In this document: positions 34,249 to 42,355 of the stretch, piece by piece
Layout: every line of letters begins with the position of its first letter
Position numbering within the stretch: the first letter of the stretch is position 1
Notes under the pieces: model-generated
What the model saw: only the letters and a program-made list of their open reading frames with translations
What the model was told of the DNA's origin: nothing
The model's database searches: none
Source: CAVVDY01 sp963815775
GTDB lineage: Bacteria; Acidobacteriota; Terriglobia; Terriglobales; Acidobacteriaceae
Reading direction: 5' to 3'
DNA: 64,000 nucleotides
Assembly: GCA_963815775.1 (NCBI GenBank)
Contig: CAWFIB010000017.1
Coordinates: 30,272-94,271 of the forward strand
Position numbers and translations under genes: made by a program

Positions 34249-35283
34249 GTGACCAGAATTCTCTTCGCTCTGATCTTGGCGGCATTATCCATGCCAAGCT
34301 TTGCTCAGACTGCAACTTCAACCCCGGCAGCTCCGGTTGCCACGGCGGTCACCAGCACTTCGGTTCCCTCGGGCCGCAAGAAGCGCGTCGCCGTCTTCGA
34401 TTTCGACTACGCCACGGTGCAGAGCTACGCTGCGGCCGCGTTCGGCAGCAACGTTGACGTCGGGCGCGGCATTTCCGATCTGACCGTCAAGTACCTGGTG
34501 CAGGACGGCACCTACTCGGTGATCGACCGCAAGGCGATGGACAAGATCCTGGCCGAGCAAAACTTCTCCAACAGTGACCGCGCCAATCCAACTTCAGCGG
34601 CCAAGCTGGGCAAGCTTCTGGGGGTGGACGCCATCATTGTGGGCAGCGTCACCCAGTTCGGCAATGACACCAAGAACACCAACATCGGCGGCGGCGGCGG
34701 TGGCTGGGGAGGCTTTGGCGTAGGCGGCTTTGGCCACAAGAAGAGCAAGGCGATTGTGGCGGTCGACGCACGCATCATCAATATTGATACCGCCGAGATT
34801 ATGGGCGTGGCCGAGGGCAAGGGCGAGTCCTCGCGCGAGAGCACCTCGCTGCTGGGCGGCGGCAGCAACTGGCATGGCTGGGGAGGCGGCGCGGTCGATT
34901 TCGGCAGCAGCGACTTCCAGCAGACCATCATTGGCGAAGCGGTGAATGCCGCGGTCAAGCAGATGAGCGGCGAGCTGATCGCCGACAACGCGAAGATCGA
35001 GACCCGCACCGTGATGGTCGAGGGCTTGGTGGCGGCGGTGGATGGCGGCCAGGTCGTTCTGAATGTCGGCGCCAAGGCCGGCCTGAAGAAGGGCGACAAG
35101 CTGAATGTGGAGCGCATCACCCGCGAGATCAAGGACCCCGAAAGCGGTAAGGTGATCCGCCGCATGACCTCGCAGGTCGGGGTGATCACGTTGACGGATG
35201 TGGATGATATCTCCGCCATCGGAACGCCGCTATCGGGCTCGGGGTTTAAGGTCGGCGATGAGGTGAAGACGGTCACGCAATAG
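34249..35283 (+). CDS. CsgG/curli-type exported protein with glycine-rich insertions
   Basis: 344 residues from GTG 34249 (AGGAGG upstream, then signal FALILAALSMPSFAQ). The CsgG-like core begins with KKRVAVFDFDYATVQSY and continues with GRGISDLTVKYLVQDGTYSV, LGVDAIIVGSVTQFG and VDARIINIDTAEI. Two Gly/Trp/Phe-rich stretches (about 144-162 and 205-222) are inserted in the core. The C-terminal part is a separate beta domain (VEGLVAAVDGGQVVLNVGAK). CsgG relatives form outer-membrane secretion or lipoprotein assemblies, but this one has no lipobox. No curli genes are nearby. Confidence 0.83.
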   Translation: MTRILFALILAALSMPSFAQTATSTPAAPVATAVTSTSVPSGRKKRVAVFDFDYATVQSYAAAAFGSNVDVGRGISDLTVKYLVQDGTYSVIDRKAMDKILAEQNFSNSDRANPTSAAKLGKLLGVDAIIVGSVTQFGNDTKNTNIGGGGGGWGGFGVGGFGHKKSKAIVAVDARIINIDTAEIMGVAEGKGESSRESTSLLGGGSNWHGWGGGAVDFGSSDFQQTIIGEAVNAAVKQMSGELIADNAKIETRTVMVEGLVAAVDGGQVVLNVGAKAGLKKGDKLNVERITREIKDPESGKVIRRMTSQVGVITLTDVDDISAIGTPLSGSGFKVGDEVKTVTQ

Positions 35284-35304
35284 GGAAGATTAAAGGTGGA
35301 GTAG

Positions 35305-35336
35305 AAAAGGGTGGGCGAGAAGCTTGCCCTTTTTTA
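35305..35336 (+). terminator. Intrinsic terminator
   Basis: AAAAGGG (35305-35311) and CCCTTTTTT (35328-35336) form a stem closed by a 15-base loop that can also pair GGGC/GCCC. It lies 22 bases after the CsgG-like gene. Confidence 0.7.
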
Positions 35337-35411
35337 TTGCGCGCGGGGGATGGTCCTGGGTTGCGTCCCAAGGGCAGGGGCTGAGGCTGGGTTTTTAATG
35401 ACGTGCGATGC

Positions 35412-35452
35412 GGCACGACTACACGACTAAAAGTTGTGCCCTGATACAAAAT
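35412..35452. repeat. Hairpin repeat of the GGCACGACT family
   Basis: GGCACGACT and AGTTGTGCC form an inverted repeat followed by CTGATACAAA, a form I associate with dispersed acidobacterial intergenic hairpins. Similar hairpins followed by CCTTCAA lie near 36411 and 40768. The rest of 35337-35617 has no supported gene. Confidence 0.5.
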
Positions 35453-35617
35453 CTTCCTGCCTCTGGCGATCCTGGCGGAGCTTTAGAGTTTTCCGTGCGG
35501 CCTTCTCCAGCACTCCCGTGCTGAACTTGAATTGTTTGGACTGCGTCGGGAGGTCGCTATAATCGGGCACATCACAGGCAATCCAACGCTAGGAGTGGCA
35601 AAAGGGGGGACTACCAC

Positions 35618-36145
35618 ATGGTCAAGGTGTTTCTGTCCTACGCCGAAGAAGACAATGATTTCGCAAGCAAGCTCTCGTCTGATCTACGGAGCATCGACTA
35701 TGAGGTCGCGCAATACACCATCAACTTCCCGCCCGGCGTTGACATCAAGAAGGAGATCACGAGCAGGATCGATGAATCGAATGTATTCATTCCTGTCTTG
35801 AGTCCAAATGCCTTGCAATCCAAGTGGGTATGCGAATTTGAGCTGCCACTGGCCCGGCGGCTGCAGGCGCGGAAGCCTTCGTTCCGCGTAATCCCCGTCC
35901 TGCTCAGTGGATCGGTTGCTTCCCTGCCACAGCTGCAAAACATCACACATGTTGACTTCACGAATGCAGAGAGATATGCGCGCAGCCTTGCGCGCCTGGT
36001 CGCGGCGCTGCCCCGGCCCGGCTATGATGAACTCTTCCAACTCAAAAAGGACCTCGACTCGCTGTCGGTTGAAAAGCAAAGCCTGCTTGTGCTGCTGAAG
36101 AAGGCGGCACGAAAACGGGTCGTGGGACGGGCCTTCCGCGGCTGA
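35618..36145 (+). CDS. TIR-domain protein, apparently frameshifted
   Basis: 175 residues in the first frame. The N-terminus KVFLSYAEEDNDFASKLSSD is a classical bacterial TIR (TIR_2) start. The later strand with SNVFIPVLSPNALQSKWVCE carries the BB-loop and catalytic-helix region; the Glu in WVCEFELPLA is the expected NADase glutamate. Such domains hydrolyse NAD+ or make cyclic ADP-ribose signals in antiphage defence, usually with a second effector or sensor domain. The frame ends at 36143-36145, but coding-like sequence continues in the next frame to 36347, so the protein is probably longer. The gene stands alone. Confidence 0.8.
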   Translation: MVKVFLSYAEEDNDFASKLSSDLRSIDYEVAQYTINFPPGVDIKKEITSRIDESNVFIPVLSPNALQSKWVCEFELPLARRLQARKPSFRVIPVLLSGSVASLPQLQNITHVDFTNAERYARSLARLVAALPRPGYDELFQLKKDLDSLSVEKQSLLVLLKKAARKRVVGRAFRG

Positions 36146-36347
36146 CCTGATCGATGCGGTCGATCCATTCCTCGAGGACTATGCTTGGCTCAATTCCGCT
36201 TATTGGTACCTGATCCTCTACGGAGTGCTTCGCTTCAGGGACATCCGGGAAGGATGGACCACAACTTCGTATGCCGCGTCGAGGAAGCATGCCGAGATCG
36301 CTCCGCGCGGGGTGGCGCTGTTGAATCAACTGAGAACTGACCCCTGA
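36146..36347 (+). other. Frameshifted continuation of the TIR gene
   Basis: In the +1 frame the sequence reads DLIDAVDPFLEDYAWLNSAY, then WYLILYGVLRFRDIREGW and further, ending at TGA 36345-36347. It has protein-like composition (aromatic and amphipathic) and no usable start of its own, because the frame is closed by a TGA just upstream. One extra base between about 36098 and 36143 would explain the break. The restored product would be about 242 residues. Confidence 0.6.
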
Positions 36348-36408
36348 GGTGGGCGGCAGGCGATACCGCTTTCCCCAGGGTCACCAACCCAGCTTTATTC
36401 GAGGCACT

Positions 36409-36440
36409 TACGGACGGCCTGAAGGCCGTCCCCTTCAAAG
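36409..36440. repeat. Hairpin repeat GGACGGCC/GGCCGTCC
   Basis: GGACGGCCTGAAGGCCGTCC followed by CCTTCAAAGC is a near-perfect hairpin, closely related to the hairpin at 40766-40797. It lies in the 285-base gap after the TIR gene, which has no other feature I can support. Confidence 0.65.
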
Positions 36441-36632
36441 CCCGGACTTAATCAGATCTTCCTTAGTAATCAGCAGAGTCCCAATTCCGGAATCGAAAGC
36501 GCAGGCACGCCGGTTTGCTGTGGACATCACCAAGAAACAGCCAGAGACTTATGTCCATGACCGTGCTTGGGCTGGCTCTGCTCCAGTCCTAACCTGGGCA
36601 AGCCGGTCCAACCGTAGAAAGAAGGTACGATC

Positions 36633-36989
36633 GTGCCGACCATCACCAGCAAAGAACTCCTCACCAACATGAAGACGCCGGCCGCTCCGCAGGCGCCGCC
36701 GCCGCTGCTCTGGGTCACTGGCCAGATCACCGAGATCCTTCTCCAGCCCAAGGAGAAGTTCTACGTTGTGGCCGTGAAGGACGCCGGCAAGACCGTCATC
36801 GTGCGGTTTGGCGATCCGTATACGGGCACCAGCGATGTGCTGTCGGGCTGCGATGCGACGTATCAGCTCGTACAGCAGGCATTTTTCAACAAGCAAAGTG
36901 TGCAGATCGGATACCGCGATTGGGGCTATGATCCGCAGGCCGGCATCGAGAGGATGATCATCGATCGCGTGATCGTGAACCATCCGTAA
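36633..36989 (+). CDS. Small hypothetical protein
   Basis: 118 residues from GTG 36633 (AAGGT about six bases upstream). No signal peptide. A Pro/Ala-rich stretch (PAAPQAPPPLLWVTGQI) precedes what looks like a small beta-rich domain (EKFYVVAVKDAGKTVIVRFG, QSVQIGYRDWGYD, IERMIIDRVIVNHP). The IERMIIDRVIV end resembles OB-like modules, but this is by eye. A strong terminator follows, so it forms its own unit. Confidence 0.65.
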   Translation: MPTITSKELLTNMKTPAAPQAPPPLLWVTGQITEILLQPKEKFYVVAVKDAGKTVIVRFGDPYTGTSDVLSGCDATYQLVQQAFFNKQSVQIGYRDWGYDPQAGIERMIIDRVIVNHP

Positions 36990-37033
36990 CCGGCATAACC
37001 GTAGACTGCGGCCATATTTTGCAACATTATGGC

Positions 37034-37075
37034 GCCCCGCTCGACCATCGGGTTGGAGGTTGAGCGGGGCTTTTT
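37034..37075 (+). terminator. Strong intrinsic terminator
   Basis: GCCCCGCTCGACC (37034-37046) pairs with GGTTGAGCGGGGC (37058-37070), followed by TTTTT. It serves the gene ending at 36989. The following 37076-37343 stretch holds only the leader of the next gene, with AAGGAGGA just before its ATG. Confidence 0.9.
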
Positions 37076-37343
37076 GTTGCTAAGGTAACTTTCCTCCCCC
37101 GCTAGGGCGTTCACCCGATGGCCAACTGCTCGGCATCGACCTACCGTTATTGCTGCGAATCAACCCGGCTGCGGCGAGGCTGGTTCCCGGTCGATCGGCA
37201 TGGAGGCCGGAAGAGCACTTGAGTGGACCATCTGCGCGCGCCGGAATGTCCAAATCGTCCACGCCAGCCGTGGGCGGGCAAGCAAGCTGCATTCACTGTG
37301 GCACCGACGGGCAGAGGACAGCTGCTTCGCAAAGGAGGACACT

Positions 37344-38771
37344 ATGAAACTATCAAGGGCCCTTCTGGCAGCAGCCATCGTCGCAACCACTGCCTTGGTT
37401 GCGCTGCTGCTGCTGGCCGGGTGCGGCAGCAGCGGCGCGGACGCGAACACAATGACGAACCAATCGGGAGGCGGAATGGCAGAGGTCAATCTAAGCGTGA
37501 GCGACCCTCCGACCTGCCGCGGCTCGTCGAACGGCCCCTTTCTTCATGTCTACGTGACCATCACGGATGTACAGATCAACGCCAGCGGCAGCGCGGGCGA
37601 CAATGATGCCGGCTGGATCGATCTCACTCCCACGCTGAAGCAGGCGCCGAAGCAGGTTGACCTGCTGGCGACGGCGAGCAACCAGTGCTTCCTGGCCAAC
37701 CTGGCTTCGACAGCCCTACAGGCGGGAAGCTATCAGCAGATACGCATCATCCTCGCCGACAACAGCGCTCCGCCGGCGAGCAACAGTTGCAACACGCGCC
37801 CGGCCAGCGCCAACTGTGTCGTGCTCGCGGCCGACGGCAAGCCTTATGAATTGAATCTCTCGAGCGAATCCAAAACGGGCATCAAGATTCCGTCCGGTCA
37901 GATCGCGGGCGGCCAGTTCACGGTCGCCCAAGGGCAGAACAAGGACCTGAACATCGACTTTGACGCCTGTGCCTCCATCATCACCCAGGGCAATGGCAAA
38001 TTCCGCTTGAAGCCGGTGCTCCATGCCGGGGAGGTGGCGCTAAACACTTCTTCCATCTCGGGAAAATTGGTGGACGCTGCGACCGGCCAAGTGATTCCGG
38101 GAGAGCAGGCCATCGTTGCCCTGGAGCAGTCCTCCGGCGGTGTTGATCGCGTGATCATGCAGACCACCCCGGATGCGGCCGGCAATTTTGCCTTCTGTCC
38201 GGTCCCTCTCGGCACCTACGACGTGGTGGCAGTCGCAGTGAGCGGGTCGGGAGTTTCCTACGCAGCCACCATCACTACAGAGGTGGCGCCGGGTGATGCG
38301 CTGGGCAACATTCCGATGAACGCCGTGATGGGCGTTAACACCAGCGAAGGCTCCATCATCGGCCTGGTGACGACGGCAGGAGCCGGCGGGCCGACCACAG
38401 CGGATATCGTCTTGTCAGCATTGCAGACAGTGTCGAACATACAAGTAACGATTCCAGCCGCGTCGTTGTCGGCAACGGTCGTCCTGACCACTGTAGGCGG
38501 GTCTTCGTGCCCGACGGACACCGATTGCGTCAATTACACCCTTGAGCTGCCCGGGGTGAATCCGACGGTGGGTGTATTTAGCCCTAATGGAACGAACTAT
38601 GCAATGGGCGCCGTCGGACCGGCCCAGTACGTGGTCCAAGGGTATGCTTTCGTGCCCGGCTCGGCTGGGCTAGCCGATTGTTCGCCGACCGTTCTCAGCA
38701 CCAGTCCGCAGACGGTGACGCCAGGAAACATCACCAATGCCCCCGCATTGAACTTCACCGGATGTCAGTGA
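37344..38771 (+). CDS. DUF4382 lipoprotein
   Basis: 475 residues from ATG 37344, with GGAGGA five bases upstream. The lipoprotein signal has a clear lipobox (LLLLAGCG, Cys about 28). A DUF4382 domain follows (about 45-230): VNLSVSDPPT, LHVYVTITDVQINASG, WIDLTPTL, QIRIILADNS, then a carboxypeptidase-regulatory-like beta domain (about 235-330: SGKLVDAATGQVIPG, GNFAFCPVPLGTYDVVAVAV). The C-terminal third is beta-rich and unassigned. It is probably anchored in the outer membrane or periplasm. The role is unknown, although DUF4382 proteins are frequent in Acidobacteriota and Bacteroidota. Confidence 0.88.
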   Translation: MKLSRALLAAAIVATTALVALLLLAGCGSSGADANTMTNQSGGGMAEVNLSVSDPPTCRGSSNGPFLHVYVTITDVQINASGSAGDNDAGWIDLTPTLKQAPKQVDLLATASNQCFLANLASTALQAGSYQQIRIILADNSAPPASNSCNTRPASANCVVLAADGKPYELNLSSESKTGIKIPSGQIAGGQFTVAQGQNKDLNIDFDACASIITQGNGKFRLKPVLHAGEVALNTSSISGKLVDAATGQVIPGEQAIVALEQSSGGVDRVIMQTTPDAAGNFAFCPVPLGTYDVVAVAVSGSGVSYAATITTEVAPGDALGNIPMNAVMGVNTSEGSIIGLVTTAGAGGPTTADIVLSALQTVSNIQVTIPAASLSATVVLTTVGGSSCPTDTDCVNYTLELPGVNPTVGVFSPNGTNYAMGAVGPAQYVVQGYAFVPGSAGLADCSPTVLSTSPQTVTPGNITNAPALNFTGCQ

Positions 38772-38865
38772 TGCAGGTGTTAATTCATGGGGACGGTTGT
38801 CCTAAAGGGGCGAGGGCACCGCCCCTTACAGACCAATTTGGGTGTACCACCTTTCCTCTCCGCTG

Positions 38866-38940
38866 AAAAAGGGTGGGGGCCGATTGCGTCCAGCAAAACG
38901 GAGCTGCTGAAACGGAATCGTTCTCCCACCCTCTTTTTTC
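38866..38940. terminator. Possible bidirectional terminator between convergent genes
   Basis: AAAAAGGGTGGG (38866-38877) and CCCACCCTCTTTTTT (38925-38939) can pair, closing a long loop of about 47 bases. It lies between the convergent DUF4382 and lipase genes. The A run on one side and T run on the other suit termination in both directions. The long loop lowers confidence. Confidence 0.5.
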
Positions 38941-39020
38941 CTGGGTCGTAGGACGCGGACGGGAGTGAGTCGTAAGCAGCGGCGCGGAACCAAATCCGAA
39001 AAAAGCCGGCCTCGCCGCGT

Positions 39021-40010
39021 TCAGCGCCTGCCCAGCCGCTGCACCAAGCCTTTGATGCGGGCCATGCCGGAAGTGAGGAGCGGGGCCTTCAGCAGGGAAA
39101 GGTAGTTCAGAGTGGCGTGCTGTTGTCCTACCTGCCAAAGGAAGATGGCATCGCCGATTGGGTCGATCGACGCACCTCGCTCCGCGTCGCCGAAGGGCCA
39201 GACGATGTGCCCGGTGAGCGGATAGTCGGTGCCGACGGTGGCATACTCGTTGCCCACGACCTTGATTCCGAAATCGACAATGGCCTTGAGGTCATCCGGA
39301 CACGAAAAGTAACCCTCATAGTAGGTCTTGATGGTGACCAGGGTGGTCCAGGCGTCGGGCACGACGTCGAGCGTGTCGTAGATGCGAAAGGCCATGCCAT
39401 CCAAGCCGAACAGGCCGTCGAAGTACGACTGGAACGCGGCGTCTCCCGGACTGGGAGCGGCGAAGGTATAGACCTTGACGTTGGCGGAATTGTCGAACTG
39501 GTGGGCGACGAGAGGAGCAATCGCGCTGGCGAGACATCCGCCCAAGCTGTGTCCGGTGACGTAGAGCCCGGCATCCTGGGGAAGACTTCCAACAAAGGGC
39601 AGGAAATTCAGGCTCTGGAGTGTCTGTACGCCGACCAGTGTACCGGCGGCGACCTTGCCGGCATTGGGGGCGGGATAGGGAACCAGGGGAAGCACCGAGG
39701 CGAAGTCTTCGATCCAGTCCAGCACGAATGACCAGTCCGTGCCTCGCACCGCCACCGCGTACTGATTCAGCGAAGGGTTGCCGGCGATGTAGAGCAGGTT
39801 GGCGCGGTCGGAACTCAGCGCCGGACCCCAGGCGACTTGCCATCCCGGAAGGCCGGTGCGCAGAGCGCTATCGATGTCACTCTTAATGCGGGTCTCCTGC
39901 TGCTCGATGGTTTCGCCCGAGAGGGCGGTTTCGTCGGCGTAGGCAAGGGCGGAAAGCTGCATCAGCAACTGGGCTTCAGCGTCGGAATAGCCGGGCGACA
40001 GCGTGGGCAT
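39021..40010 (-). CDS. Lipase, class 3 (alpha/beta hydrolase)
   Basis: 329 residues. The nucleophile elbow is GHSLGG with Ser155, and the oxyanion-side motif VAVRGTDWSFVLDWIEDF matches class-3 lipases. A catalytic Asp is likely in RIYDTLDVVP, and the His probably lies in YPLTGHIVWP. There is no signal peptide, so it is cytoplasmic or exported by an unusual route. The N-terminus SPGYSDAEAQLLMQLSALAY is also typical of the family. The gene is single and convergent with the DUF4382 gene. Confidence 0.88.
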   Translation of the reverse strand: MPTLSPGYSDAEAQLLMQLSALAYADETALSGETIEQQETRIKSDIDSALRTGLPGWQVAWGPALSSDRANLLYIAGNPSLNQYAVAVRGTDWSFVLDWIEDFASVLPLVPYPAPNAGKVAAGTLVGVQTLQSLNFLPFVGSLPQDAGLYVTGHSLGGCLASAIAPLVAHQFDNSANVKVYTFAAPSPGDAAFQSYFDGLFGLDGMAFRIYDTLDVVPDAWTTLVTIKTYYEGYFSCPDDLKAIVDFGIKVVGNEYATVGTDYPLTGHIVWPFGDAERGASIDPIGDAIFLWQVGQQHATLNYLSLLKAPLLTSGMARIKGLVQRLGRR

Positions 40011-40259
40011 GGACGGCTCCTTAGGTCGTTGGTGGGTATTGCGCCAGTGAAAGATTGATCAAGAATAGAAAAGTTCCGAGGCGTTCTTTTCCAACGACTG
40101 GATTCTGTACCGCTTCGCAGCACAAAGCAAGCAAAGCCGATCCCAGGTACTTTCGGGACGTGGCGCCGCACCCGAAATGATCACGCGCTTCGGCGTTGCC
40201 CATCACAGAAAGGCAGGCAGGCGTAGAATACTATCGCAGTAGTAGATGGAGGCATCACT

Positions 40260-40658
40260 ATGTTCAGAAAGTTCGCGACATTCTCCCCTTTGGCGATTCT
40301 CTTCCTGTTTGGGGCTTTGATGGTGTGGCCGACACTGGCGACAGCGCAAGCTAGCAACGACACCGCTCCCGCCAGCGCAAAGACCGTGACGGGCTGTCTG
40401 CAGAAGGGCGTAGAGCCAAATGGCGGTTTCTACCTGATTACGGCGAAAAACAAGCATTTGGAATTGTATGACGGCGGGAGCGCTTCGCTGGCCGATCACG
40501 TCGGGCAGACGGTTGCGGTGACGGGCAGCACTCCGCATCGTACGGCGGATCAGGAAAAAGTCAGCCAGCCTTATGAGAAGCAGGAGACCGGCGCCCGGAA
40601 ACATGGCGACTTTGAGGTAGCCAGCCTGAAGATGGTCAGCGAGACGTGCAGCAAGTAG
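40260..40658 (+). CDS. Small exported hypothetical protein
   Basis: 132 residues with a signal peptide (about 1-30, FRKFATFSPLAILFLFGALM, ending TATAQA). The mature part begins KTVTGCLQKGVEPNGGFYLI, followed by KHLELYDGGSASLADHVGQT and VAVTGSTPH. The pattern, with a Cys in TGCLQ and an OB-like VGQTVAVTG strand, recurs in small acidobacterial exported proteins. Two Cys could form a disulfide. No enzymatic role is suggested. A hairpin repeat follows downstream. Confidence 0.75.
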   Translation: MFRKFATFSPLAILFLFGALMVWPTLATAQASNDTAPASAKTVTGCLQKGVEPNGGFYLITAKNKHLELYDGGSASLADHVGQTVAVTGSTPHRTADQEKVSQPYEKQETGARKHGDFEVASLKMVSETCSK

Positions 40659-40765
40659 TATTCGAGTCAACGACTAGAGGCCATCGGCCATCTCATTATT
40701 GAACCCGCAAGGTAAAGGTTGCTTACCCTTCGGGGCTAAAGCCCGCATTCCTGGCGGCCTGAACG

Positions 40766-40797
40766 GCACGGCTGAAGGCCGTGCCCCTTCAAGAATC
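40766..40797. repeat. Hairpin repeat GGCACGGC/GCCGTGCC
   Basis: GGCACGGCTGAAGGCCGTGC followed by CCCTTCAAGAA. It is the same design as the hairpin at 36409-36440 (stem, TGAAG loop, CCTTCAA tail). It lies between convergent genes and could also terminate transcription. Confidence 0.65.
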
Positions 40798-40859
40798 GAT
40801 CAATGATTTTGGCTTCTAGTTTAGTTCGAATCGGCCCGATCAGGGCCGGCTTCGTCGAC

Positions 40860-41442
40860 TCAAGGAAGGGTCACGATGCCGGCCTGCACCATGTGATGGA
40901 GGACAACCGCCGCTCCGCACTGGAGCGAAATTGCCTTGCGATCGAACACGTGATCACGAATGAACTTGCCGCGGGTGTAGTGATTGGAGAAGCTCCAGAG
41001 ATAGGGTGAGTTCACCGGCGGTTTCACCAGGTGATAGCCGTAGCCGTTATAGCCCTCCAGCCGATAGAGCGTTGCCGGGAGGCTCCAGTCAGAGAGGTTT
41101 GCCATTCGCTGGAAACGCAGAGCGTCAGCGGCGCTATGCTCCCAGCTAAATGGGGGATGCCCGTCGACGGGGCGTCCGCCGGGAACGTTCACCGTCCGCC
41201 CGGTGAGAGGGTCGCCGTTACGCAGATGGCGGCTGAAGCTCAGGGACGCTTCCATGTTGTGCACCAGGGCGACAAAGTACCAGGACTTCCAGGGGGCCGG
41301 CGACCGATTCGTAGCGCGCCTGGCTGGGTAGGATGCGCGCAATCATCTTGTCCACGTCGTTGACGCGGTCGGGATTGGTTATGCAACTGTCGAACAGACT
41401 TTGATATTGCTGACGTAGATCATCGGTCAACGGGAAACCCAT
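40860..41442 (-). pseudogene. Lysozyme-family (COG5526-like) protein, frameshifted
   Basis: The start at ATG 41442 has GGAGG six bases upstream and encodes GFPLTDDLRQQYQSLFDSCI and MIARILPSQARYESVAG. The frame is then lost, but continues perfectly one base later as APWKSWYFVALVHNMEASLS, FSRHLRNGDPLTGRTVNVPG, LYRLEGYNGYGYHL and SPYLWSFSNHYTRGKF. This is the typical phage/bacterial 'lysozyme family protein' pattern, probably a peptidoglycan hydrolase with catalytic Glu in MEAS. The break coincides with a run of five C/G bases near 41290. Restored length would be about 193 residues. Confidence 0.75.
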
Positions 41443-41558
41443 CATCCACCTCCGCGTGCAACGCCTGCCTATCCAAAAGACTGTAATCCCATTCAATACA
41501 GGCTGCAATTGCGGGTTTCTGTAAAGTGTGGGGGTAGGATTGACTTGAGGAGCGTCCG

Positions 41559-42101
41559 ATGGAACACAACTTGGAACTGACGATCACCTTACTGGCGCGC
41601 ACTCCTGCGACGCTCAACTCGCTGCTGCGTGATCTGCCGGAGGCCTGGACCTCGGCGAACGAGGGCGAGAAAACATTCAGCCCGTTCGACGTAGTAGGCC
41701 ACCTGATTCACGGTGAACGCACCGACTGGATGCCGCGGGCGAAGATGATTCTCGAGTTCGGGGAGAGCCGCGCCTTCGAGCCATTTGATCGCTTCGCACA
41801 AGCACGTGAGAGCGAAGGCAAGTCGCTGCCGCAGTTGCTGGACGAATTCGCTCGCCTGCGCGCCGAGAATCTTGTGCAACTGCGAGCGCTGAACTTGACG
41901 CCGCAGGAGCTGGCGCGCCACGGACGGCATCCCCGGCTTGGTTCGGTAACTCTGGCGCAATTGCTGGCAACCTGGGCCGCGCATGATATGACGCATCTGC
42001 ACCAAATCTCGCGCACCCTGGCGCACCAGTATAGAGACGCGGTTGGACCGTGGACTGTGTTCCTGGGTGTACTGCAGTGTTCCGGACACAGCGCAGGTTG
42101 A
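41559..42101 (+). CDS. DinB-family protein
   Basis: 180-residue four-helix DinB/YfiT-type protein. The metal-binding histidines of this fold are present: VGHLIHGERTDW (first His pair) and AAHDMTHLHQISRTL (HxxxH plus His). Such proteins are probably metal-dependent thiol-transferases for bacillithiol or mycothiol, or related enzymes; the cofactor is not known here. The start at ATG 41559 is preceded by GAGGAG six bases away. Between its stop and the UvrC-like gene (42102-42355) is a small open frame that ends at 42337 without a recognised domain. Confidence 0.88.
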   Translation: MEHNLELTITLLARTPATLNSLLRDLPEAWTSANEGEKTFSPFDVVGHLIHGERTDWMPRAKMILEFGESRAFEPFDRFAQARESEGKSLPQLLDEFARLRAENLVQLRALNLTPQELARHGRHPRLGSVTLAQLLATWAAHDMTHLHQISRTLAHQYRDAVGPWTVFLGVLQCSGHSAG

Positions 42102-42355
42102 CAGCGATTCCTCTTTCGGGAAGCCAAACTGTTAAAACATGGCGACCACGCCCACAACCATTGGCGGCGGGAAGCATAATTCAGGTGGGAGCTCCGAGCT
42201 CCCGCAGAATTCTGTGTTCAAGACACACTAACCGGTGGCTGGACGTGCACCAGGTGCTTCCCAAGGTGCGGGAGATGGCGGCGCACCGGCTGATGGTTCG
42301 CGAGGCCGTGAAGATCGCGCAAGGCAGCCTCGACTAACTGAACTAAAATTGAGCG

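Noticed and set aside
42235..42337. Short frame ending HQVLPKVREMAAHRLMVREA before the UvrC-like gene
   Set aside because: No start with ribosome site and no recognised family; possibly a remnant but not enough to call.
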